Both the position numbers and the translations under genes were made by a program. The notes beneath the pieces are model-generated. The model searched no databases. It saw only the letters and a program-made list of their open reading frames with translations, and was not told the origin of the DNA. Shown here in pieces: positions 17,432-26,114 of a stretch of DNA of 64,000 nt; positions within the stretch are counted from its first letter, which is position 1, and each line of letters opens with the position of its first letter. Source of the DNA: Streptomyces sp. NRRL S-340 (GTDB lineage: Bacteria > Actinomycetota > Actinomycetes > Streptomycetales > Streptomycetaceae); contig NZ_JOIY01000035.1 of the NCBI RefSeq assembly GCF_000720185.1, forward strand, positions 20,629-84,628. The letters run 5' to 3'.

Positions 17432-17719
17432 GACGATCCCCCGTGGTGTCTGCGACGTTGAGCTGCCGCATCGTACCGACGGGCCTGTTCACCCGTACGC
17501 ACCACCGCTCACCCGAGTGCCGCCGACCATCATATTTCACTTCCGGTCAGCATCGGTGTACGGCATGACCCTTGGGGCACAAGGCCCTCGACGGATCCGC
17601 TGTGCACCAGTACCGTCACAAACCCCCCGTGCGGCGTCTATCCACTTGGCGCGCTGTCAGCATCATGGATGACCATAGGGATGCGAGAAGCAGAAAGACC
17701 GCTGTGAGAGGAGGCGTCC

Positions 17720-18157
17720 ATGGGATCGGTACGCAAGGCGAGTGCGTGGCTCGGCCTCGTCGACGACAACGAAGACGAGCGCTATTACGACGACGACTAT
17801 TCCGAGGGGACCGAGTCCGGCGACGCCTGGGTCACCGACCCCCGGGTGAAGGTCGCCGCGGACACGGCCGAGGACAAGGGGCGCCGGATCGGCACGGTGA
17901 CGCCGGACAGCTTCCGGGACGCCCGCGCCATCGGCGAGCTGTTCCGTGAGGGCGTGCCCGTCATCGTCAACCTCACCGCGATGGAGGCGGCCGACGCCAA
18001 GCGCGTGGTCGACTTCGCGGCCGGGCTCGTCTTCGGCCTGCGCGGCTCCATCGACCGGGTCTCCACGCGGGTGTTCCTGCTCTCCCCCGCCGACACGGAG
18101 ATCGTCAGCGGCGACCCGGGCGGCCATCGCTCGGACGGGTTCTTCAACCAGAGCTGA
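17720..18157 (+). CDS. sflA: SepF-like protein SflA
   Basis: A 145-residue SepF homologue. SepF proteins bind FtsZ and the membrane; the short actinomycete paralogues SflA and SflB limit misplaced FtsZ/DivIVA assembly in S. coelicolor hyphae. The N-terminus [16 protein letters not shown] fits the SepF amphipathic start. An acidic Asp/Glu/Tyr linker (16-35) follows, then the beta-alpha core from about residue 60 ([56 protein letters not shown]), ending [16 protein letters not shown] has GAGGAGG 5 bases upstream. It is not next to ftsZ, unlike true sepF, and its position fits SCO1749, which I recall as sflA. Confidence 0.88.
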   Translation: MGSVRKASAWLGLVDDNEDERYYDDDYSEGTESGDAWVTDPRVKVAADTAEDKGRRIGTVTPDSFRDARAIGELFREGVPVIVNLTAMEAADAKRVVDFAAGLVFGLRGSIDRVSTRVFLLSPADTEIVSGDPGGHRSDGFFNQS

Positions 18158-18182
18158 GGCAGGGCCGCACGCCGGCCCTGCC
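18158..18182. terminator. terminator hairpin after sflA
   Basis: GGCAGGGCC (18158-18166) pairs with GGCCCTGCC (18174-18182), directly after the sflA stop and before the convergent acyl-CoA dehydrogenase stop. Confidence 0.7.
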
Positions 18183-18214
18183 CCCGCCCGGGCCTCACCG
18201 CAAGGCCCTCCGGC

Positions 18215-19414
18215 TCACCGGAAGGCGTCGATCCCGGTGAGCGCCTTGCCCAGCACGAGCTGGTGCATCTCGACGGTGCCCTCGTAGGTGAGCACCGACT
18301 CGAGGTTGGTCGCGTGCCGCATCACGGGGTATTCGAGGGAGATCCCGTTGGCGCCGAGGATCGTGCGCGCCGTGCGGCAGATTCCGATCGCCTCCCGTAC
18401 GTTGTTGAGCTTGCCGAAGCTGACCTGCTCGGGGCGCAGGCGGCCGGCGTCCATGCGCCGCCCCAGGTGGTGGGCGAGCAGGATCCCCTTGTGCAGTTCG
18501 AGCGCCATGTCGGCGAGCTTGGCCTGGGTGAGCTGGAAGCCCCCGAGGGGCCGGCCGAACTGTTCACGCGACTTCGCGTAGTCCACGGCGCTCTGGAAAC
18601 AGGAGCGGGCCGCGCCCATGGCACCCCAGACGATGCCGTAGCGGGCGTGTGACAGACAGCTGAGCGGGCCGCGCAGCCCGGTGACCCCGGGGAGCACGGC
18701 GTCCGCGGGCAGCCGTACGCCGTCCAGGACGAGTTCGCTGGTGACCGAGGCGCGCAGCGACCACTTGTGCTTGATCTCGGGGGCCGAGAAGCCGGGCGCG
18801 TCGGTGGGGACGACGAAACCGCGGATGCCGTCCTCGGTCTGCGCCCACACGACGGCGACGGCGGCGACGGAGCCGTTGGTGATCCACATCTTGCGCCCGC
18901 TGAGCACCCAGTCCCCGCCGTCGCGCTTGGCGTGGGTGCGCATCGAGGCGGGGTCGGAGCCGTGGTCGGGTTCGGTGAGCCCGAAGCAGCCGATCGCCTC
19001 GCCCGCCGCCATGCGGGGCAGCCACTGCCGCTTCTGCTCCTCGCTGCCGAAGCGGTGGATCGCGTACATGGCGAGGGAGCCCTGCACACTGACCAGGGAG
19101 CGGATGCCCGAGTCGGCGGCCTCCAGCTCCAGGCAGGCGAGCCCGTACTGGACGGCGCTGGCACCTGCGCATCCGTAACCCGTCAGGGACATGCCGAGCG
19201 CGCCGAGGGAGCCCAGCTCCCGGGCCAGTTCCCGGACCACGGGCAGTTCGCCGCTCTCGTACCACTCGGCGATGTACGGCAGTACGCGGTCGGCGGCCCA
19301 GTCGCGCACGGTGGCGCGGACGGCGAGGTCCTCCGGCTCCAGCAGGTCGTCGATCCCCAGGGGGTCGACGGGGTCGAACGGGGGCAGCGACGGTTTCGGC
19401 GACGACGCCTGCAT
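18215..19414 (-). CDS. acyl-CoA dehydrogenase, glutaryl-CoA dehydrogenase-like
   Basis: FAD enzyme of about 399 residues that oxidises the alpha-beta bond of an acyl-CoA. Family blocks are clear: FGLTEPDHGSDPASM and GRKMWITNGSVA in the FAD-binding middle domain, SREQFGRPLGGFQLTQAKLADM in the C-terminal helices, and YEGTVEMHQLVLGKALTG at the end with the catalytic Glu. The sequence is closest to glutaryl-CoA dehydrogenases, which also decarboxylate. I used the ATG at 19414 because GGAGG lies 5 bases upstream; a GTG 6 bases before it overlaps that site. A perfect inverted repeat (19434-19450) just upstream looks like a repressor operator. Confidence 0.9.
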   Translation of the reverse strand: MQASSPKPSLPPFDPVDPLGIDDLLEPEDLAVRATVRDWAADRVLPYIAEWYESGELPVVRELARELGSLGALGMSLTGYGCAGASAVQYGLACLELEAADSGIRSLVSVQGSLAMYAIHRFGSEEQKRQWLPRMAAGEAIGCFGLTEPDHGSDPASMRTHAKRDGGDWVLSGRKMWITNGSVAAVAVVWAQTEDGIRGFVVPTDAPGFSAPEIKHKWSLRASVTSELVLDGVRLPADAVLPGVTGLRGPLSCLSHARYGIVWGAMGAARSCFQSAVDYAKSREQFGRPLGGFQLTQAKLADMALELHKGILLAHHLGRRMDAGRLRPEQVSFGKLNNVREAIGICRTARTILGANGISLEYPVMRHATNLESVLTYEGTVEMHQLVLGKALTGIDAFR

Positions 19415-19433
19415 GGGCACCTCCGACTCAGTA

Positions 19434-19450
19434 AACTAGCAGCGCTAGTT
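19434..19450. promoter_or_regulatory. palindromic operator upstream of the acyl-CoA dehydrogenase
   Basis: AACTAGC (19434-19440) and GCTAGTT (19444-19450) form a perfect 7-bp inverted repeat with a 3-base centre, 20 bases upstream of the start codon. It is AT-rich against its surroundings and overlaps a possible -10 (TAGTTT on the minus strand). The shape fits TetR-family operators; no regulator gene of that type lies in this window. Confidence 0.6.
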
Positions 19451-19498
19451 ACACGGCTCCGGGCCGACGTTACGACGCGCCGCGGTCCGCGTCCAGCA

Positions 19499-21106
19499 TC
19501 ACGCGGAGACGCGGGAGCGCTCGACCTCGCGCTGCGCGGGCAGCTCCACCGCCTCGTCGCACTGCATCACCCGGGGCAGGCGCAGCGCGGCCGCCGCGCC
19601 GAGCAGCAGCAGCCCCGCGCTCACCAGCAGCGTCACGTGCAGCCCGTGCACGAAGGAGTCCCTGGCCGCCCTCCGCAGAGCCGCCCCGGCCGGCCCGCCG
19701 AGCCGGCCGGCGACCTCGTAGGCCTCGCCCAGCGAGTGCGACGCCCGCCCCGACGCCCCGGCCGGCACCCCCGGCACCCGGGCGACCCCGGGCGCGTACG
19801 CCGCGTTCATCACCGTGCCGAGCAGGGCGATGCCCATGCCCGCCCCCAGCTGGTACGAGGTCTCGCCGATCGCCGCGGCCCCGCCCGCCCGGTCCGCCGG
19901 GGCCTCGCTGAGCATCGACTCGTACGCGCCGAAGAGCGTCGTCTCCAGGCCGAGGCCGAGCAGCACGAAGCCGGCCAGCAGCAGCCCGGCGTCGTCCGCG
20001 CCGCCCATCGCGGTCAGCAGCACCACCGCGGCCGCCGTCACGCAGAAGCCCGCGCACACCATGCGCCGCGGCCCGAACCGGCGCAGGACGCGGGCGCCCA
20101 CCAGCCCCGCCGCCATCGCCGCGAAGGTCAGCGGCAGCAGCCGCAGCCCGGTGCCCAGCGGTGACAGCCCGAGCACGAGCTGCAGGTACTGGGCCGCGAT
20201 CAGCTCCAGGCCGACCAGCGCCAGCATCGCCAGCACGATGCAGCCCACGGCCGTGCTGAAGGCGGGGCGCGCGAACATCCCGAGGTCGACCAGCGGGTGC
20301 GTGCGGCGCCGCTGCCGCCGCACGAAGGCCACCAGCAGCACCACGCCCAGCACCAGCGGCCCCAGGGTCACCGCGCTGAGCACCGGCTCACCGCCGCCGA
20401 GCCGCTTCACGCCGAACACGGTGCCGAACAGACCGGCCGCCGCCATCAGCGCCCCGGCCACGTCCCACGGCCCCTCGCGGTCGCCCCTGGACTCGGGCAG
20501 CAGCAGCCGCCCCACCGGCAGGCTGACGAGCATCAGCGGAATGTTGACGAGGAAGACCGACCCCCACCAGAAGTGTTCGAGGAGGAAGCCGCCGAGCAGC
20601 GGTCCGACCGCGGCGCCCACCGCCGCGACCGCGCTCCAGATGCCGATGGCCAGCGCGCGCTCGCGCCGGTCGGGGAAGACCTGGCGCAGGATCGACAGCG
20701 TGGCCGGCATGATCATCGCGCCGCCGACGCCGAGCAGCGCGCGGGCGAGGATCAGCGTCTGGGGATGGTGGGCGAAGGCCGCGACGGCCGAGGCGACTCC
20801 GAAGAGCGCGTAGCCGAGCAGCAGGATCCGTCTGCGGCCCACCCGGTCGCCCAGGGTGCCGAAAAGGATCAGCAGCGAGGCGCAGACGAGGGGATAGACG
20901 TCGACGATCCAGAGCAGTTCGATGGCGCCGGGCCGGAGATCCTCGGTGACGGCGGGCACGGCCACGTGCAGCACGGTGGCGTCGACCGCCACCAGCAGCA
21001 GGCTGACGCAGAGCACGACCAGGACGACCCAGCGGCCCGCACCGTCCCCGGCCGCCCGGCGGCGCTGCCCGAGGGCCGCCGCGGTCGTACCGGACATGCC
21101 GGACAT
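19499..21106 (-). CDS. DHA2-family MFS drug/metabolite exporter (EmrB/QacA type)
   Basis: A 535-residue proton-driven exporter with about 14 membrane segments. The first is WVVLVVLCVSLLLVAVDATVLHVAVPA, whose Asp-x-Thr-Val (motif D1) is typical of the 14-helix DHA2 group; motif A is GTLGDRVGRRRILLLG near residue 75. A loop GESRGDREGPWD-like region precedes helix 7. The ATG at 21106 has GGAGG 7 bases upstream; the open frame continues upstream without support. It lies 84 bases upstream of the acyl-CoA dehydrogenase on the same strand and diverges from the mannosyltransferase gene. Substrate unknown. Confidence 0.9.
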   Translation of the reverse strand: MSGMSGTTAAALGQRRRAAGDGAGRWVVLVVLCVSLLLVAVDATVLHVAVPAVTEDLRPGAIELLWIVDVYPLVCASLLILFGTLGDRVGRRRILLLGYALFGVASAVAAFAHHPQTLILARALLGVGGAMIMPATLSILRQVFPDRRERALAIGIWSAVAAVGAAVGPLLGGFLLEHFWWGSVFLVNIPLMLVSLPVGRLLLPESRGDREGPWDVAGALMAAAGLFGTVFGVKRLGGGEPVLSAVTLGPLVLGVVLLVAFVRRQRRRTHPLVDLGMFARPAFSTAVGCIVLAMLALVGLELIAAQYLQLVLGLSPLGTGLRLLPLTFAAMAAGLVGARVLRRFGPRRMVCAGFCVTAAAVVLLTAMGGADDAGLLLAGFVLLGLGLETTLFGAYESMLSEAPADRAGGAAAIGETSYQLGAGMGIALLGTVMNAAYAPGVARVPGVPAGASGRASHSLGEAYEVAGRLGGPAGAALRRAARDSFVHGLHVTLLVSAGLLLLGAAAALRLPRVMQCDEAVELPAQREVERSRVSA

Positions 21107-21293
21107 GTACGTACCTCCCAGATGAACCCTCGCCTCGGCGGACCCGCGGAGTGGGGACGTTCCGCGACAGGGCCTGGGCCGGGAAGGAGCGGTGGCCCCC
21201 GGCCCGCGCAACGAGGTGCGAGTGACACGGCAGCCTACGCGAGTCGTCCGCCGGGGAGCGTGGCCCATCTCTCACACTCCGGACGGAACCCGT

Positions 21294-21307
21294 GTGGCGT
21301 ACGCCAC
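21294..21307. promoter_or_regulatory. 14-bp perfect palindrome in divergent promoter region
   Basis: GTGGCGTACGCCAC lies between the MFS exporter and the membrane mannosyltransferase starts, 65 bases before the latter. It may be an operator or chance in GC-rich DNA. Confidence 0.3.
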
Positions 21308-21371
21308 TCGCCCGTCCGGCCGGGCCGCCCGGCGGTCCGGCCGCTCCCCCGCCCGGTCGATAATCGAGCCC

Positions 21372-22598
21372 GTGACCGATCTTGCGACGCGCGTGGTGGT
21401 GGCCCGCCGGACAGCCCTGCGCCGGGCCCTCCCGGCCCTGTGCGGGTACGCGGCCGTGCGCGCCCTGGGCCTGGTGCTCCTGGCCGGGTGGAGCGCGGCG
21501 CGCGGCAAGAGCGCCTACACGCTTCTGACCGCGCGCTGGGACTCCCTCTGGTACGCCAGGGTCGCCGGCGGCGGCTACGGCTACCAGGTGCGCCTGCCGA
21601 ACGGGGATGTCCACTCCGACCTGGCGTTCTTCCCGCTGCTGCCCTGGCTGGAGCGGCTGGGGGCCGCGGTGAGCCCGCTGTCGTACGCCGACGCGGGCTT
21701 CGCGGTCAGCCTGCTCGCCTCGCTCGCGGCGGCCTGGGGGATCTTCGCGGTGGCCGACCACGTGTACGGCCGCCGCGCCGGGGTGTGCGCGGTGCTGCTG
21801 TGGGCGGTGCTGCCGGTCGGGATCGTGCAGTCGATGGCGTACAGCGAGTCGCTGTTCACGGCGCTCGCCGCGTGGGCGCTGTACTGCGTGCTGACCGGCC
21901 GCTGGGCGAGCGCCGGCGCGCTGGCGCTGGCGGCCGGGCTGACCCGGCCGGTCGGGCTCGCCGTGGTTGCCGCCGTGTGGACGGCGGCCGTCGTCTCCCT
22001 GATCCGCGAGCGGCGCGCGACGGCGGGGCTCGTCCACGACCGGCGCGCGACGGCCGCACCGGCCTCCGCGCCGGCCCGCCCCGTGCTCCCCGCCGCCGGG
22101 CCGGGCCGCCGTCTCCTCGGCATGCTGACGGCCCCGCTCGGCGCCGCGGGCTACGTCCTGTGGGTCGGCCACCGCACCGGCGGCGGCCTCTTCGGCTACC
22201 TCGACGTCCAGGCGGGCTGGCGCAACGGCTTCGACGGCGGGTACGCGTTCGCGCGCTTCGTCGGCGACAAGCTGACCTCCTTCCCCTCGGCCCTGGCCGG
22301 GGTGGGGCTGATCGTCGGGGTGGCGCTGGTGATCTGGCTCTACGTCGCCGGCGTGCGGCAGGGCCAGCCGCCCGCGCTGCTGGTGTACTCGGGCGTCGTC
22401 ACGGCGCTCGCCCTGTGCGCGTCGAGCTACTTCGGCTCCAAGCCGCGCCTGCTGCTGCCCGCCTTCCCGCTGCTGCTGCCGCTCGCCCTCGCGCTCGCCC
22501 GGCTCCGCCCCTCCCGGGCGGCGCTGGTGACCGGCGCCGTCGCCCTGGCCTCCGCCGTCTACGGGGCGTTCTGGCTCAACGGCTCCGGACCGCCCTGA
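21372..22598 (+). CDS. PIG-V-like integral membrane mannosyltransferase
   Basis: A 408-residue polytopic membrane protein resembling PIG-V/GT-C type mannosyltransferases. About ten hydrophobic segments are visible. The region after the first helix carries RWDSLWYARVAGGGYGY and DLAFFPLLPWLERL, the conserved W-D-x-x-x-Y and F-F-P-L-x-P features of the family. SMAYSESLFTALAAWALY is the next conserved block (S-E-S-L-F). It would use a polyprenyl-phosphate sugar on the outer face of the membrane. The start is GTG, preceded by GATAAT ending 8 bases upstream, so the mRNA may be leaderless; no Shine-Dalgarno is seen. Earlier in-frame starts lack support. Confidence 0.75.
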   Translation: MTDLATRVVVARRTALRRALPALCGYAAVRALGLVLLAGWSAARGKSAYTLLTARWDSLWYARVAGGGYGYQVRLPNGDVHSDLAFFPLLPWLERLGAAVSPLSYADAGFAVSLLASLAAAWGIFAVADHVYGRRAGVCAVLLWAVLPVGIVQSMAYSESLFTALAAWALYCVLTGRWASAGALALAAGLTRPVGLAVVAAVWTAAVVSLIRERRATAGLVHDRRATAAPASAPARPVLPAAGPGRRLLGMLTAPLGAAGYVLWVGHRTGGGLFGYLDVQAGWRNGFDGGYAFARFVGDKLTSFPSALAGVGLIVGVALVIWLYVAGVRQGQPPALLVYSGVVTALALCASSYFGSKPRLLLPAFPLLLPLALALARLRPSRAALVTGAVALASAVYGAFWLNGSGPP

Positions 22599-22857
22599 CC
22601 TGAAGGGGCGCCCCCAGGCCGTTCAAGATCATTCCTCATGCGGCCCCGCACCCCCCGTCCACAGCGCGCCGTGTACGAACGGTGAATTCCACCGGAGCGT
22701 TCCGTCAACGTATTCATAAGCAGCCGATAAGGGCGGCCGGAATGATCAAAGGAAATGCAGGCCGGTGGCCGTCCTCATTTGCGAAATCCGGGGAAAACAG
22801 GCTCCGTTGAGAGCAATCCCACATCACATCGTCATCACAAACCACGTGATTCGTCGG

Positions 22858-22884
22858 GGAACTGCGCTCACTCGCTGTAACGTC
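22858..22884 (+). promoter_or_regulatory. possible extracytoplasmic-function sigma (SigE-like) promoter for the PAP2 gene
   Basis: GGAACT (22858-22863) is followed after 17 bases by CGTC (22881-22884), close to the SigE pattern GGAAC then GTC. TAACGT (22878-22883) could alternatively act as a conventional -10 with a leaderless start at the GTG. The upstream 22599-22857 stretch holds no gene and is AT-richer than its surroundings. Confidence 0.35.
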
Positions 22885-22890
22885 GATTAG

Positions 22891-23916
22891 GTGCGTACCG
22901 AAGGAACCCTCACCCGCCTGGACCGGGTGTTCGCCAGGCTGGACCGTGAGCCACAGCGGCCGGCGCACATCGACATGCCGAGAATGAGCAGGCACCGGAT
23001 GGTGCTGTTCTCGGCGACCCTGGCCTTCTACCTGGCGATCGTCTGGGCCGTGGTGACCACCTCCTGGCTGGTCCGGCTGGACTGGCAGGTCATGTTCTTC
23101 CGGCCGTACCAGCAGTGGCCGCAGATCCACGCGTTCCTCGACTACTACGTGGTCCTGGGCCAGCGCGGCCCCACCGCCGTGATGGTCGCCTCCTGGCTGG
23201 GCTGGCGTTCCTGGCGGCAGCACACGCTGCGCCCGCTGCTCACCCTCGCCGCCTCGCTGCTGCTGCTGAACATCACCGTCGGCGCCGCGAAGTACGGCAT
23301 GGGGCGGCTCGGCCCCCACTACGCGACCGTCATCGGCTCCAACGAGATGGGCCTGGGCGGCGATATATTTCCCAGCGGCCACACCGCCAACGCCGTGGTG
23401 ACCTGGGGCATCCTGGCCTACCTGGCCTCCACCCCGACCGCGCGGCGCTGGCTGTCGGCGCTGTCGGCCCTCACCTCGCTCGGCGTCGGCCTCACCACCG
23501 TCTACCTGGGGACGCACTGGCTCAGCGACGTGGTGCTCGGCTGGGCCGCGGGACTGCTGATCCTGCTCGCGCTGCCGTGGTGCGAGCCGCTGATCGCCCG
23601 CACCGAGAACGTCCTCTTCGACCTGCGCGACCGCTGGCGCGCCCGCCGCGGCCCGTCCGTCCCCGTGCCCGGGCCGGTCCTGCCCGTCGGCACGCCCGTG
23701 GTGCACAAGCAGCGCACCCCCGCCCCGGAGGAGGCTCCGGCGACCCGCGGCACGGTCGGCGCGGCCCGCTCGGCCCGCCCGCCCGCCCACCTCGCCCCGG
23801 GGCCGCACTCGCCGCGCGCCGAGCACACCCCGGCCACTCCGGCCGGCAGCCGCAGGCCGCCGCACCCGGAGCGGGCACCGCACGGCACGACACCGGCCCC
23901 GGCGGCCCGCTCCTGA
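22891..23916 (+). CDS. PAP2-family membrane phosphatase
   Basis: Integral membrane phosphatase of 341 residues, acting on a lipid phosphate such as a polyprenyl pyrophosphate or phosphatidic acid at the outer membrane face. Five or six helices lie between residues 35 and 235. The three PAP2 motifs are present: KYGMGRLGP near 132, PSGHTANA near 163 with catalytic His, and YLGTHWLSDV near 207 with the second His and Asp. Residues from about 250 to the end are a Pro/Arg/His-rich cytosolic tail. The start GTG follows the promoter candidate closely and no ribosome site is visible, so a leaderless mRNA is likely. Just before PSGHT the codons ATA and TTT are unusual for this genome. Confidence 0.9.
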   Translation: MRTEGTLTRLDRVFARLDREPQRPAHIDMPRMSRHRMVLFSATLAFYLAIVWAVVTTSWLVRLDWQVMFFRPYQQWPQIHAFLDYYVVLGQRGPTAVMVASWLGWRSWRQHTLRPLLTLAASLLLLNITVGAAKYGMGRLGPHYATVIGSNEMGLGGDIFPSGHTANAVVTWGILAYLASTPTARRWLSALSALTSLGVGLTTVYLGTHWLSDVVLGWAAGLLILLALPWCEPLIARTENVLFDLRDRWRARRGPSVPVPGPVLPVGTPVVHKQRTPAPEEAPATRGTVGAARSARPPAHLAPGPHSPRAEHTPATPAGSRRPPHPERAPHGTTPAPAARS

Positions 23917-23988
23917 CCGGCGCTCACGCCGCACCTGGCAGGCGCTGCCGCTGCCGGCCGGCGGACGGCGCCGAGCCCCTCCGGACCC

Positions 23989-24213
23989 TCAGCCCTTCCA
24001 GGCCCGGGCCACCCGGCCGTCCCTGACCTCGAAGTTGAGCCGGCCGATCCGGTACTCCATGGTGATGATCGCGCCCGGCGGCAGCGAACGGACCGTGGAC
24101 CAGCCCTGCTCGCGCGCCAGCCGCTCGGCCTGCCCGGCCTCCAGACCGACGTACCGTTCGGGACTGTCCTGGGGCTCCGCGGGCGGAGTGGGGATCGGTG
24201 CCATGCTCCCCAC
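23989..24213 (-). CDS. I78 family peptidase inhibitor
   Basis: A 74-residue protein whose C-terminal half has the I78 inhibitor pattern: GWSTVRSLPPG, then ITMEYRIGRLNFEV, then GRVARAWKG. The family is typified by a small fungal elastase inhibitor. No signal peptide is seen. The start is uncertain: GTG at 24213 has AGGG 6 bases upstream, while ATG at 24204 begins 3 codons later. It is convergent with the PAP2 gene. Two S1 proteases lie 16 kb away, but nothing links them to this inhibitor. Confidence 0.8.
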   Translation of the reverse strand: MGSMAPIPTPPAEPQDSPERYVGLEAGQAERLAREQGWSTVRSLPPGAIITMEYRIGRLNFEVRDGRVARAWKG

Positions 24214-24860
24214 GGTAGGCCCTGCCGCTCCCTCGCCGGCGGTCCCGGCCGCCCCCGCGGAGGGAAGCGCACGCCTCCCTCCGTAGTCGCATCAGCTGAT
24301 ATGCGCCTCTCCTGTCACGTTTGCATCACAAGATCACCACGGCGGGAGGCACCGAACTCGGTCACCCCCGCGAGCGGTTGCGTCCCCCTTCCGCGCCCAT
24401 TCGAACGCAATTCCCCGATGCCGGGGAAGCGCTCCGGAAATGCCCGGCGGAAAGCCCCGGGGGAAGAAGGGAGAGGGTGAGCGGAGAGCGGTAAACGCCG
24501 CCGGGCCCGGTTCGGGGCACGCCCGGATCCACATTCCGCTTCCCGTCGGCGCGGCCCCCGCGGGCGCGGCTCCGCCCAGGAATTCCACTGGTTCGGGACG
24601 GCCCTTCCGCTCCCCCGCCGCGCGTCCGGATCCCCCCGCACCCGCCCGGCGAAGATCCACTGCCGCCCGGCGAGTTGACGATCTGTGATGCTCTGCGAAC
24701 ACAGTGTGACCGGGCGCGGAGGAGGTGCGATTCCGTGCGCCGCAGGGCGTGACTCCCCCCGCGGATCGTCCGTTGTCTTCTTCATGAGCCGGGGGCCCTC
24801 CCGGTTCATGGGCCGGGAGCCACCCGGTCCCGCCACGCACCGCATCCCGAGGAGCCACCC
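24214..24860. other. long intergenic region, no gene supported
   Basis: 647 bases between divergent genes. Several open frames cross it but none has a ribosome site and conserved look. A perfect 10-bp palindrome ATCAGCTGAT sits at 24291-24300 upstream of the I78 gene. TTGACG occurs near 24674 upstream of the plus-strand gene, without a convincing -10. Confidence 0.4.
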
Positions 24861-25697
24861 GTGCCGCGCATGCTCGACGTCAGCGACGCCGTACGCGCCG
24901 AGATCGGCGACGAAGAAGCCGACCGGCTGCTCGCCGGAGAGAACGCCCCGGGCAGTTACGACTGCACGTCCTGCCGCACCCCCGGCGACTCCGAACAGGA
25001 GCGCACCAGCACCGTCCTCTTCGTCGGGGACGAGACCGCCGTCCTCGCCTTCGCCCACGCCACCTGCCTGCCCTCCCAGGTGGTCCAGGTCACCGAGGAG
25101 CAGCTGCGGGGCGCGGTCCGCTCCATCAACGCGGACACGGGCGGCCAGAGCGCCGCCGGGGTGCCCGCCCAGGGCGTCCCGCAGCAGGCCGCTCCGGAGG
25201 CCGCCGTCCGGCAGGGGGCCCAGGAGCCGGCCGTGCTCGGCGTGACCAGCGGTCTCGTCCTGGTCGCCGGGGAACTGCATCCCGCGCTGGTCGTCGAACC
25301 GACCGCGCCCATCGTGCGGCCTGGCACGACCGGCCCCGGCGACGACTTCCTGACGCTCCTGACCGAGCAGGGCTACACGCCCGTGGCCGGCCTCGATTCC
25401 GTCCCGCCCGTCCTGCACGGGTGGTCGGTGCTGCTGGCCATGGGGCAGTTGCACGCCGTTCTCCAGCCGGGTGCCGAGGGCGGCCGTCCGGCGGCCTGGT
25501 GGCAGGCGCACCAGCCCCTCCAGGTCACCGAGGGCTGGCGGGCGGCGGCCAACAAGCACCAGCAGGTGCTGATGTTCGCGGCGCCGGTCGGGTCCATCGG
25601 CCGCCAGCCGCGCGAGGACCTGCTGCGCAACGCGCTGGACAAGGCGGCGGCCCAGGGGAAGCTGGTCGCGGCGACGCTGCCGCTCGCGGGGACCTGA
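24861..25697 (+). CDS. conserved hypothetical protein (actinomycete)
   Basis: A 278-residue soluble protein that I do not recognise by family. The first 90 residues contain LLAGENAPGSYDCTSCRTPGD with a CxxC pair, followed by hydrophobic strands (TVLFVGDETAVLAFAHATCL). This could be a small zinc site. A Gln/Ala/Pro linker (about 98-125) leads to a second domain with HPALVVEPTAPIVRPG and HGWSVLLAMGQLHAVL. No signal peptide or membrane segment is seen. The GTG start has GAGGAG 6 bases upstream. The next gene, 45 bases on, is on the same strand and also unrecognised. Confidence 0.75.
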   Translation: MPRMLDVSDAVRAEIGDEEADRLLAGENAPGSYDCTSCRTPGDSEQERTSTVLFVGDETAVLAFAHATCLPSQVVQVTEEQLRGAVRSINADTGGQSAAGVPAQGVPQQAAPEAAVRQGAQEPAVLGVTSGLVLVAGELHPALVVEPTAPIVRPGTTGPGDDFLTLLTEQGYTPVAGLDSVPPVLHGWSVLLAMGQLHAVLQPGAEGGRPAAWWQAHQPLQVTEGWRAAANKHQQVLMFAAPVGSIGRQPREDLLRNALDKAAAQGKLVAATLPLAGT

Positions 25698-25742
25698 GTC
25701 CTGCGGCCGCATCCCTTCCGGTCCGGGGTCGTTTGGACATAC

Positions 25743-26114
25743 GTGCACGCATATGACGTTCCCCGCCGCCAGCCCTACCAGCCGATCCGGTCCGCACGGC
25801 CGGCCCAGGATCCGGTCGGCCCGTCCACCACGCCGATCTACGACGCGCTCTACGCCGAGTACGTCAAGTCCTACCGGACGCTGCCGGGCGACCGCAGCGG
25901 TGAGGAGGACCTGGGCTTCGTCGCGTTCGGGAACCTCGGCGCGGGGGCGAACGCGTACATCGCCTACGGCGCGGGGGCCTACAGCACCCGGCACAGCACG
26001 GGGCAGCAGCAGACGCAGTGGCAGCGCGTCGGGACGCTGGGGCGGCAGCAGAACGGCACCGGGATGCAGCACGTACCGGCGGCGCTGCCGCCCGCCCCGC
26101 GCCGCGCCACCTGA
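25743..26114 (+). CDS. small conserved hypothetical protein, Tyr/Gln/Gly-rich
   Basis: A 123-residue protein. A Pro/Gln/Tyr-rich start is followed by the recognisable block TTPIYDALYAEYVKSYRTLPG and then DRSGEEDLGFVAFG (about 29-63). The Gly/Tyr/Gln-rich remainder ends ALPPAPRRAT. I recall this block in streptomycete proteins of unknown function. The start GTG lies in an AT-richer patch (ACATACGTGCACGCATAT); no ribosome site is evident. Probably co-oriented with the gene before it. Confidence 0.6.
   Translation: MHAYDVPRRQPYQPIRSARPAQDPVGPSTTPIYDALYAEYVKSYRTLPGDRSGEEDLGFVAFGNLGAGANAYIAYGAGAYSTRHSTGQQQTQWQRVGTLGRQQNGTGMQHVPAALPPAPRRAT

Noticed and set aside
24334..24858. 174-codon minus-strand frame in the gap before the hypothetical gene
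   Set aside because: Arg/Pro/Gly-rich translation with no start signal; looks like random open GC-rich sequence.
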